Shown here: piece by piece, positions 1 through 5,327 of the stretch
Numbering within the stretch: position 1 is the stretch's first letter
Layout: each line of letters begins with the position of its first letter
Assembly (NCBI GenBank): GCA_900768425.1
Contig: CAAGCR010000115.1
Location: forward strand, 1-10,826
Direction: 5' to 3'
Length of the DNA stretch: 10,826 nt
Source of the DNA: Clostridia bacterium
Lineage (GTDB): Bacteria; Bacillota; Clostridia; Christensenellales; UBA1242
Made by a program: the position numbers and the translations under genes
The notes under the pieces: generated by a model
Database searches by the model: none
Told to the model about the DNA's origin: nothing
What the model saw: only the letters and a program-made list of their open reading frames with translations

Positions 1-77
1 AAATGATGACAGTTCCTTCATACAAAGCCGCAGTTTTTAAGGCAGGCAAAAACTTAAAGGAAGCAGTTAATAAGTAA
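1..77 (+). CDS. hup: HU-family DNA-binding protein, C-terminal end only
   Basis: Only the last 24 or so codons are present; the gene begins before the window. The frame reads VPSYKAAVFKAGKNLKEAVN and then K and a TAA stop at 75-77. This matches the end of bacterial HU proteins, where a VP-x-F-KAGK-x-LK-x-AVN tail closes the body of the histone-like dimer. HU bends and compacts DNA without strong sequence preference. The gene lies 6 bases before rqcP, the same hup-rqcP pairing found in many Clostridia, which supports both calls. The family call rests on a short tail, so it is good but not certain. Confidence 0.8.
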   Translation, partial: MMTVPSYKAAVFKAGKNLKEAVNK

Positions 78-83
78 ACGGAT

Positions 84-329
84 ATGAGACTTGACAAATA
101 TCTTAAAGTCACAAGACTTATAAAACGCAGAACAATTGCAAATGAAGCGTGTGATGCCGGAAAAGTCACTGTAAATGGTAAAATTGCAAGGGCTTCTTAT
201 GATATAAAAGTCGGAGATGTTATTCAGATAACAATGGGAACGAAACCTTTAACTGTTAAAGTTGAAAATGTTTCTGAAATAGTCAGAAAAGAGGACGCTT
301 CTTCACAATATTCTGTGGTAGAAAATTAA
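84..329 (+). CDS. rqcP: RqcP (YabO), S4-domain RNA-binding protein of ribosome quality control
   Basis: The 81-residue protein is a single S4 RNA-binding domain. It starts MRLDKYLKVTRLIKRRT, nearly the same as Bacillus YabO/RqcP, and carries the usual GKVTVNGKIA and IKVGDVIQI segments around residues 26-48. In B. subtilis (86 residues) RqcP binds the obstructed 50S subunit with RqcH and helps hold the P-site tRNA during alanine tailing of stalled peptides. The ATG lies 6 bases after the HU stop, so the two genes are probably one transcript. No strong Shine-Dalgarno precedes it, so translational coupling is likely. The usual partners yabP and yabQ do not follow; a terminator does. Confidence 0.93.
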   Translation: MRLDKYLKVTRLIKRRTIANEACDAGKVTVNGKIARASYDIKVGDVIQITMGTKPLTVKVENVSEIVRKEDASSQYSVVEN

Positions 330-333
330 AACT

Positions 334-362
334 AAAGCGATGCAGAAAATGCATCGCTTTTT
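334..362 (+). terminator. Rho-independent terminator of hup-rqcP
   Basis: An 11-bp perfect stem, AAAGCGATGCA (334-344) with TGCATCGCTTT (350-360), closes a GAAAA loop and runs into Ts. It begins 4 bases after the rqcP stop and ends this transcript. Confidence 0.9.
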
Positions 363-404
363 CATTTCCAAAAATAAAATAAAAAATGCCCTTAAAAATA
401 AAAA

Positions 405-433
405 GGCTGCCCCTGACGGACAGCCATTTTTTT
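405..433 (+). terminator. Second terminator downstream of rqcP
   Basis: GGCTG (405-409) pairs with CAGCC (421-425). Inner CC/GG pairs extend the stem across one mismatch. An A and seven Ts follow (427-433). It lies about 45 bases past the first terminator and would catch read-through before the Nudix promoter. Confidence 0.75.
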
Positions 434-454
434 GCAAAAAAGTTAAATTACCTA

Positions 455-483
455 TTGATTTTTTTACGGATATTTGGTATTAT
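455..483 (+). promoter_or_regulatory. Sigma-A type promoter for the Nudix gene
   Basis: TTGATT (455-460), a 17-bp spacer and TATTAT (478-483) predict a start near 490. It lies just after two terminators and before the next plus-strand gene. The same two hexamers with the same spacing occur before the minus-strand gene at 9713-10102. Confidence 0.6.
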
Positions 484-643
484 GATTATACAAACATTCG
501 CTCATTCCGTTTGTTTAAGTTGGAAGATTAAGTTCTTAAGAATGGCAAATTTAATACAACAATAATTCAGCTGTGTTATTTTTGTAGTTTTAAGGAGGTT
601 TTAATTTAACAGCTTAAACAAATTTTTTTAAGGAGAAAAATAT
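484..643 (+). other. Leader of the Nudix gene, about 150 bases, with an unused consensus Shine-Dalgarno
   Basis: This stretch holds no convincing gene. ACAAAC (490-495) can pair with GTTTGT (509-514). A seven-codon frame begins at 542 (MANLIQQ) without a ribosome binding site. TAAGGAGGT at 591-599 is a full-length match to the anti-Shine-Dalgarno but has no ATG, GTG or TTG at a usable distance. The functional site of the next gene is AAGGAG at 630-635. I recognise no riboswitch class. Confidence 0.5.
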
Positions 644-1150
644 ATGGAAAATTTAAGAACAATAAGAGCGACACTTGCTCTATTTATGAACGAAAACAAA
701 ATACTACTTGGTGAAAAGAAAAGAGGTTTTGCTAAAGGTACTTTAAATGGTATTGGTGGTAAACAAGATATGGGAGAAACCATTGAACAAGCAATGATAC
801 GTGAATGTCAAGAAGAAGTATGTGCAACTCCTACAGAGTATGAACAAGTTGGCAGAATAGATTTTGATATGTGGTATAAAGGCGAACACGCAAATATGGA
901 AATGTACATTTATAAATGCTATAAATATGATGGTGAAATAAAAGAAACAGAAGAGATAATACCTAATTGGTATAACATAAACGAAATTCCCTTCAATAGA
1001 ATGCTTGCTGATGATTTATTATGGATACCTTATGTTTTAAAAGGTAAAAAGGTTATGGGTAAGGTTAAATTTGATGAAAATATGAAAATGCTATACCATA
1101 ACATTGTGCCTGTTGATGTAATAAAAGACGATGAAATTAGTAAGTTATAA
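644..1150 (+). CDS. MTH1-like Nudix hydrolase (oxidised purine nucleoside triphosphate pyrophosphohydrolase)
   Basis: The 168-residue protein has the Nudix box at residues 39-61 (G39, E45, R53-E54, E57-E58). The segment KRGFAKG..LNGIGGK before it and the ending NEIPFNRMLADDLLWIPYVL are typical of MTH1/NUDT1 rather than of general MutT. MTH1 enzymes hydrolyse 8-oxo-dGTP and 2-hydroxy-dATP to monophosphates and so keep damaged bases out of DNA. The two aspartates that read the base in human MTH1 correspond to D123-D124, and the asparagine to N35. Two oddities: the Nudix-box glycine after EE is C60, and the tryptophan of the human WPDD motif is L121. The start has AAGGAG 8 bases upstream. Its metal-binding glutamates are intact, so activity is likely; exact substrate is inferred. 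Confidence 0.85.
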   Translation: MENLRTIRATLALFMNENKILLGEKKRGFAKGTLNGIGGKQDMGETIEQAMIRECQEEVCATPTEYEQVGRIDFDMWYKGEHANMEMYIYKCYKYDGEIKETEEIIPNWYNINEIPFNRMLADDLLWIPYVLKGKKVMGKVKFDENMKMLYHNIVPVDVIKDDEISKL

Positions 1151-1240
1151 TATTTATCACGATGAATGCTTTAAAAGTTACACAAGTAAAACATTTTACT
1201 TTAAAACTATAATGCTATAAAAAAATCATAATTGAATGTA

Positions 1241-1287
1241 AAAAAACAAGACAAATTTGTACTATGACACGTTTTGTCTTGTTTTTT
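1241..1287. terminator. Bidirectional terminator between Nudix and dehydrogenase genes
   Basis: A 15-bp perfect inverted repeat (1241-1255 with 1273-1287) has A-rich and T-rich outer ends, so it can stop transcription from both sides. It lies between two convergent genes. Its stem contains AGACAAA/TTTGTCT, as in two other terminators of this window. The region 1151-1240 before it holds nothing else I can see. Confidence 0.85.
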
Positions 1288-1357
1288 TCTTGTTAAGCTT
1301 TATTGTTTTAATTATTCGTTTGTTAATAAGCATTATTTAATACAATGAATAAGTTAT

Positions 1358-2092
1358 TTAATTTGCAAAACCACCATCAACCTGTATATTTTGTCCCGTG
1401 ATATAATTGGCTTTATCACTTGCTAAATATAAAGCACAATTTGATATATCTTCGGTTGTTGCCAATCTTCCTAGAGGTATTTCATTGATTAGTTCTTGTT
1501 TTTCATCTAACGATAGATGGTTTATCATATCTGTATCAACAACACCGGGTGAGATAGCATTTACTGTTACATTAGAATAGGCAAGTTCTTTTGCTAATGC
1601 CTTAGTAAATGTAATTATGCCACCTTTTGTTGCCGAATAAACAGTTTCACCGGAAGCACCGCAGATACCCCATATAGAAGCAATATTTATTATCTTACCA
1701 AAGTTTTGCTTTATCATTTGTTTTGATACAACTTGACTGCAAACAATTGTTCCTAATAAATTTGTATTTATCTGCTTTTTTATTGAGTCAATATCTTCAT
1801 CAATAAGGATTTTATAACTACAAACTCCGGCATTATTAATCAATACATCAATATGACCAAATATATCTAAAACATATTTAATCATATCATTCACTTGATT
1901 AAAATCTGACACATCTGCTTGATAAGATATAGCTGTATGCCCAGCAGAACTTAACTCATTAGCCAAATTATCGGCTTTTTGTTTAGATTTATTATAATTG
2001 ATTACTACACAATAACCAGCCAAAGCAAAACTTTTTGCAATATTTGCCCCAATTCCATTAGATGCACCTGTGATTATTACTACTTTTTTCAT
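1358..2092 (-). CDS. FabG-like short-chain dehydrogenase/reductase
   Basis: The 244-residue protein is a complete classical SDR. It has the nucleotide-binding TGASNGIG at 8-15, NNAG at 86-89, and the catalytic tetrad N111, S139, Y152 and K156 (YSATK). The ending ASDKANYITGQNIQVDGG is typical of FabG-like 3-oxoacyl-ACP reductases. These use NAD(P)H to reduce a ketone or oxidise an alcohol. FabG acts in fatty acid elongation, but this copy stands alone, with no fab genes near it, so the substrate could be another hydroxy/keto compound. The N-terminus MKKVVIITGAS fits the family exactly, which fixes the start. There is no Shine-Dalgarno before it; a promoter sits so close that the transcript is probably leaderless. 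Confidence 0.9.
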   Translation of the reverse strand: MKKVVIITGASNGIGANIAKSFALAGYCVVINYNKSKQKADNLANELSSAGHTAISYQADVSDFNQVNDMIKYVLDIFGHIDVLINNAGVCSYKILIDEDIDSIKKQINTNLLGTIVCSQVVSKQMIKQNFGKIINIASIWGICGASGETVYSATKGGIITFTKALAKELAYSNVTVNAISPGVVDTDMINHLSLDEKQELINEIPLGRLATTEDISNCALYLASDKANYITGQNIQVDGGFAN

Positions 2093-2098
2093 ATCAAT

Positions 2099-2127
2099 AT
2101 TGTAGCATAACTTATGAGTATTTTCAA
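2099..2127 (-). promoter_or_regulatory. Promoter of the dehydrogenase gene, predicted leaderless start
   Basis: On the minus strand TTGAAA (2127-2122), a 17-bp spacer and TACAAT (2104-2099) form a good sigma-A promoter. Only six bases, ATTGAT, separate the -10 from the ATG at 2092, so transcription should begin at or within a base or two of the start codon. Confidence 0.7.
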
Positions 2128-2186
2128 ATGTATATTTAAACTAAATAAAAAATTATTTCTTTGCTATCATATTTTTCCACCCACCA

Positions 2187-2216
2187 TTGACAAAATTATG
2201 TAATATATGTTATTCT
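2187..2216 (+). promoter_or_regulatory. Promoter of the membrane protein gene
   Basis: TTGACA (2187-2192), an 18-bp spacer and TATTCT (2211-2216) preceded by TGT (extended -10). The predicted start near 2223 leaves a short leader that carries the strong ribosome binding site AAGGGGGGAT (2228-2237). Confidence 0.65.
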
Positions 2217-2245
2217 ATAGTTAATTTAAGGGGGGATATTTATAA

Positions 2246-2812
2246 ATGGATATTAAGCAAAAGAGAAGCATTCTATCGGCAGTTTTTAAAGCATTTGCTT
2301 TGTTTACAATAATTGCTGTCGGTTGGGTTGGTTATTATTCAATTAATGCACTTGTTAAAAACGAAGGAATTTTATGGTTAAACATAACCATACTTGTTTT
2401 ACAATTTTTTGTTATATTATGTTATTTAGTTATGATAAAAAAGACCAAAAAATTAAAAAATTTATTTGGAAATACTAAATTTTTATTTTTAATAATTTTT
2501 ATGACATTTACAGGAATTGTAACAGGAATATTTTTGATGTATTATAAAGGTTATACATTATCTACCGGATATTATTTAACAATTAGCATCTTGTTGATAG
2601 AAGAACTATTTGTTATGTTAATGCTTTTTGTTGGACTGTCATTAATCAAACTATATAAAAACACAACATTAACTATTGATAGTATTTCTGAAGTGCCTAA
2701 TTATGATGATGAATTAATGTTAAAGAAAAAAAGAGATGAGCTAAATAGAAAACTTGAAATGAAAAAAGTAGCAGAAGAAATTGAATCAATGAAAAAAGAG
2801 TTAGGTGAGTAA
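2246..2812 (+). CDS. Small membrane protein with four helices and a C-terminal coiled coil
   Basis: I do not recognise the family. The 188-residue protein has four likely membrane helices at about 13-36, 43-63, 78-99 and 109-135. A lysine-rich cytoplasmic loop (64-72, KKTKKLKK-like) follows helix 2. A charged tail (about 155-187, rich in K, E, R and M) looks like a coiled coil. The positive loops suggest both ends are in the cytoplasm. It has a strong Shine-Dalgarno and its own promoter, and it is divergent from the dehydrogenase with 153 bases between. Membrane anchoring of a tail that binds a partner is a reasonable guess, but nothing shows the partner. It ends before a terminator shared with the recombinase gene. 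Confidence 0.75.
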   Translation: MDIKQKRSILSAVFKAFALFTIIAVGWVGYYSINALVKNEGILWLNITILVLQFFVILCYLVMIKKTKKLKNLFGNTKFLFLIIFMTFTGIVTGIFLMYYKGYTLSTGYYLTISILLIEELFVMLMLFVGLSLIKLYKNTTLTIDSISEVPNYDDELMLKKKRDELNRKLEMKKVAEEIESMKKELGE

Positions 2813-2877
2813 ATCTTTATTAAAACTATTAAGTCACCTCAATTAATTCAAGTTTAATTCAAACATTTAAGCTAAAT

Positions 2878-2920
2878 AAAAATAGACAAACAATTTTTAA
2901 GCATTAGTTTGTCTATTTTT
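2878..2920. terminator. Bidirectional terminator between membrane protein and recombinase genes
   Basis: A 14-bp perfect stem, AAAAATAGACAAAC (2878-2891) with GTTTGTCTATTTTT (2907-2920), encloses a 15-base loop. Poly-A and poly-T ends serve both strands. It lies between convergent genes and again carries AGACAAA/TTTGTCT. Confidence 0.85.
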
Positions 2921-2982
2921 TATTTATTAAAAAATTTTAATAATTAAAATTACACATATTTATTGCATTAATCTTTTAATCA

Positions 2983-4011
2983 TTATCTTAATTTTACTTT
3001 ATTAACTACGGAACGTTTGATTTCATCACTCATGGAAGCATAATGCTCTTTTGTCGTGTTAATATCCTTATGTCCTAAAACCTCAGCAACAACATAAATA
3101 TCGTTTGTGTTTTGATAAAGGGTAGTGCCATATGTGCTACGCAACTTGTGTGGTGTTATTTTTTTTAACGGAGATGCAATTCCGCTATATTTTTTAACAA
3201 GTTTTTCAACTGCTCTGACACAAATACGCTTTTTTTGCAAAGACAAAAATAAGGCATCTTCTTTGCTATCTTCACTTAGCCAATATTTTCGCTCTTTTAT
3301 CCATTTAACAAGAGGTTCTTTAACTTCTTCGCTGAAATATAAAATGGTCTGATTTCCACCTTTCCTTGTTATTTTAAATGCATTGTTTTCTAAATCTATA
3401 TCCTTGACATTTAATCCGACACATTCGCTAACACGTATACCAGTTCCTAAAAACAAACTTAAAAGGGCAGTATCACGAACACTGGTAACTCTATTAAAAG
3501 CCATTTCTCGTTTATTTAACTCTGTTGGATTTTCGCTCTCATTTAATAGTTTTGCCACCTCATCTGGCTCTAAATGAATAATTGGTTTTGTATGTATTTT
3601 GGGCGTTTTCAACTTGGCTGTTTCATTGTGTGAAATTCTATCACTATTATATAAATACTTAAATAAAGCTCTAATTGCCGACAACTTACGAGCCTTTGCA
3701 CAATCTGTATTATGATAATCTACACCATCTTTTGTAAAGTCTGATATGTAACTTAAAAACATCTCATAATCACGCGATTTTAAATTTTCTAAATCACTCA
3801 AAGAAATATCTTTTATAGGTTTGTTTAAAATTTCAGTAGATAAAAAATAGAAAAAAATGTTTATATCAGATGCATAATTTAACCGTGTTAACACTGATGT
3901 TGATTGTTCAATACCTATAAAAAAATCTGTACAATAATCGGGTAGTGTTAATACAATCTGTCTTAATTTATCATTATTTTTTTTATTTCTTTCTAATATA
4001 TAGTTACTCAT
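2983..4011 (-). CDS. XerS-like tyrosine recombinase
   Basis: The 342-residue protein has an N-terminal core-binding domain (about 15-125) and a C-terminal catalytic domain (about 145-342). All catalytic residues are present: R193 (GTGIRVSE), K217 (TRKGG), H288 and R291 (TPHKLR), H314 (LGH) and the nucleophile Y324 (EHYASMSDE). The order of segments (DKLRQ at the start, SLSDLENLKSRDYEMFL, the long AFNR-VTSVRD linker, TRKGG, DALFLSL, VEKLVKKYSG, TPHKLR) resembles streptococcal/lactococcal XerS (356 residues) more than XerC or XerD (about 300). XerS alone resolves chromosome dimers at a dif site next to its gene. A phage or invertase-type integrase remains possible. I chose ATG 4011; a TTG at 4050 would lengthen the protein but lies upstream of the predicted transcript start. 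No Shine-Dalgarno precedes it. Confidence 0.87.
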   Translation of the reverse strand: MSNYILERNKKNNDKLRQIVLTLPDYCTDFFIGIEQSTSVLTRLNYASDINIFFYFLSTEILNKPIKDISLSDLENLKSRDYEMFLSYISDFTKDGVDYHNTDCAKARKLSAIRALFKYLYNSDRISHNETAKLKTPKIHTKPIIHLEPDEVAKLLNESENPTELNKREMAFNRVTSVRDTALLSLFLGTGIRVSECVGLNVKDIDLENNAFKITRKGGNQTILYFSEEVKEPLVKWIKERKYWLSEDSKEDALFLSLQKKRICVRAVEKLVKKYSGIASPLKKITPHKLRSTYGTTLYQNTNDIYVVAEVLGHKDINTTKEHYASMSDEIKRSVVNKVKLR

Positions 4012-4018
4012 ATTTATT

Positions 4019-4047
4019 ATTATAAAAACATTTTGCGAATAAATCAA
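4019..4047 (-). promoter_or_regulatory. Recombinase promoter, predicted leaderless, overlapping a recombination-type site
   Basis: On the minus strand TTGATT (4047-4042), a 17-bp spacer and a consensus TATAAT (4024-4019). Seven bases separate the -10 from the ATG at 4011, so the leader is zero or one base. The 15-bp element at 4030-4044 covers half of the -35 box and most of the spacer, so a protein bound there would block the promoter. Confidence 0.7.
4030..4044 (+). repeat. Copy 1 of a 15-bp element, ATTTTGCGAATAAAT
   Basis: The 15-mer is identical to the right arm of the palindrome at 5110-5143 and, inverted, to its left arm. On its left, ATTTATT at 4012-4018 mirrors AATAAAT at 4038-4044. 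This makes a 33-bp imperfect dyad whose outer seven bases and overall length are close to the 34-bp palindrome. It may be a recombination site with one degenerate arm, or an operator of the recombinase gene, or both. Confidence 0.75.
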
Positions 4048-4104
4048 CAAATAATCAAACTTATTTTAAAATGTTTGATAGTGAATATAACAAAGCGATT
4101 TTTC

Positions 4105-4133
4105 TTTACAAATTTAATTATTTTATTTACAAT
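4105..4133 (+). promoter_or_regulatory. Promoter of the nucleotidyltransferase-like gene, predicted leaderless
   Basis: TTTACA (4105-4110), a 17-bp spacer and TACAAT (4128-4133). Six bases, ATAAAT, lie before the ATG at 4140, so the transcript should start at the start codon. This also argues against the upstream ATG at 4071. Confidence 0.65.
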
Positions 4134-4139
4134 ATAAAT

Positions 4140-5081
4140 ATGACTAATATAACAGCAAATGTAATTAAAGAGTTCGCAAAAGATGTTGAAGCTACATCTT
4201 TTAATCAAGCATATTCAAAAATATCCGAAATCATAAATATTTCTATGCAAACAATAATGCAAAGAAATTCTTATATATCAAAATACGAAATACTCGTAGC
4301 AAACGAGGCTTTTTCAAAATCGGCTTTTTTTGCATCGGGGTTAGATTTGTTTTTAGTTGTTAATGCTGTGCAAATTGAATTAAACCAAACCAATACAAAA
4401 ACGAATAATTTTATAAAATGGTTAAAAATGTTTTGGCAATCATTTAAAAATAATTTTATACTTTTTAGAAGCAAAAAACGCAAAAATGAAAAATTTATTA
4501 AAAATGTAGAAAAAAAAGCATTATCTTTAAACAACTATGATGTAACAATGTTTTATAATGATTTGCTTGCACAAATATCAAAGGAATTATACAATAAAAC
4601 TACCTTGTGTATTAATAAGAATAAAATACAAATTATAGGCGAGGATGAATTTGGTTTAGAAATTAATATATACCCTGTATTTAGTGATAATGATGAGAAA
4701 TACACACTATATAATGTAAATAAACACACAAAATGCTTAATTGATTTTAAAGATAGATTTATAAACATAGACATCAAAAACATTCAAACCGATAATAAAT
4801 TTAGCGAACAAGTTAAGATTTTTAACAATTTATACTGGAATATCTTAAAAAGCAAACCAAATCAAATATTCATAGAATCGTTATTATATAACTGTCCAAA
4901 TAATCTTTTTACCAATGATGATGTTGAATCAACGATTAATTTAGTAAATTATATAAAAAACAATACTATGCAAAATATAAAAAGCATTTGTGATGAAACA
5001 ACAGATATATTTAAAGAATCGTTAAATACAACAAATTTTGAAACCGCGTTGAAATTCATAAGTTTGATTGAAATTGATTAA
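4140..5081 (+). CDS. Degenerate nucleotidyltransferase-like protein (CD-NTase/OAS-type fold)
   Basis: The 313-residue protein keeps the layout of the cGAS/OAS-like nucleotidyltransferases. Residues 56-74 resemble the GS...DxD loop and strand. Residues 138-180 (YNDLLAQISKEL, then KNKIQIIG, LEINIYPVF) resemble the helix and strand that carry the third aspartate. Residues 220-257 (NKFSEQVKIFNNLYWNI, FIESLLYNCPNNLF) resemble the helical C-terminal core. The catalytic positions look lost: SGLDLF where SDIDLF is usual (G67 for the first Asp, D69 kept), N176 where the third Asp is expected, and no GS motif. A lysine-rich stretch (about 93-125) is inserted. It may be an inactive pseudoenzyme that binds nucleotides or RNA, or a very divergent family. 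Family assignment is by eye. It is divergent from the recombinase and flanked by shared 15-bp repeats. An ATG at 4071 is a less likely start. Confidence 0.6.
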   Translation: MTNITANVIKEFAKDVEATSFNQAYSKISEIINISMQTIMQRNSYISKYEILVANEAFSKSAFFASGLDLFLVVNAVQIELNQTNTKTNNFIKWLKMFWQSFKNNFILFRSKKRKNEKFIKNVEKKALSLNNYDVTMFYNDLLAQISKELYNKTTLCINKNKIQIIGEDEFGLEINIYPVFSDNDEKYTLYNVNKHTKCLIDFKDRFINIDIKNIQTDNKFSEQVKIFNNLYWNILKSKPNQIFIESLLYNCPNNLFTNDDVESTINLVNYIKNNTMQNIKSICDETTDIFKESLNTTNFETALKFISLIEID

Positions 5082-5109
5082 AATGCATTTTTTCGCATAT
5101 TTTAAGTGT

Positions 5110-5143
5110 ATTTATTCGCAAAATGTGGATTTTGCGAATAAAT
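5110..5143. repeat. 34-bp perfect palindrome, dif/lox-like
   Basis: ATTTATTCGCAAAAT (5110-5124) and ATTTTGCGAATAAAT (5129-5143) are exact reverse complements around GTGG. Read as 13-8-13 or 14-6-14 it has the geometry of a tyrosine recombinase core site. Both arms recur as the 15-mer in the recombinase promoter. It starts 28 bases after the nucleotidyltransferase-like gene. No T-run follows on either strand, so it is a poor terminator. Confidence 0.8.
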
Positions 5144-5267
5144 TAAAAAGTCTTTTATAACATAAAAAACATTCTTTCCTACAATAAACTTACTTATATT
5201 TTTATGATTTTGTTTTTAAGACTCATAAAAATTTTAAATAATTTTTGTTTTTTATATAATCAAAAAA

Positions 5268-5296
5268 GCACCAACAATATAAGTTGATGTTTTTTT
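5268..5296. terminator. Terminator of yunB, possibly bidirectional
   Basis: CACCAAC (5269-5275) pairs with GTTGATG (5283-5289) with one G-T pair and a 7-base loop. Ts follow on the plus strand (5290-5296). As follow on the left (5262-5267), which serve as the T-run for minus-strand yunB. The stretch 5144-5260 holds no gene or structure I can support. Confidence 0.75.
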
Positions 5297-5327
5297 ATGG
5301 TATTGACTAATTTTGAAAAATCTACTT

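Noticed and set aside
340..531. Open frame of 63 codons after rqcP
   Set aside because: It starts inside the rqcP terminator, covers the second terminator and the Nudix promoter, has no ribosome binding site and has no family-like features.
3125..3577. Plus-strand open frames opposite the recombinase
   Set aside because: They are shadows of a complete, motif-rich recombinase gene and have no start signals.
4012..4050. Longer recombinase starting at TTG 4050
   Set aside because: This start lies upstream of the predicted transcript start, and its extra residues come from the promoter and repeat.
4071..4139. Longer nucleotidyltransferase-like protein starting at ATG 4071
   Set aside because: No Shine-Dalgarno, and the only good promoter (4105-4133) lies downstream of this ATG.
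5110..5143. Palindrome as an ordinary terminator of the nucleotidyltransferase-like gene
   Set aside because: There is no T-run directly after it on either strand, and its arm recurs in the recombinase promoter, which a terminator would not explain.
5110..5143. Palindrome as a true integron attC site
   Set aside because: It is perfectly symmetric and lacks the GTTRRRY-type core and the extrahelical bases of attC; only the gene layout is integron-like.
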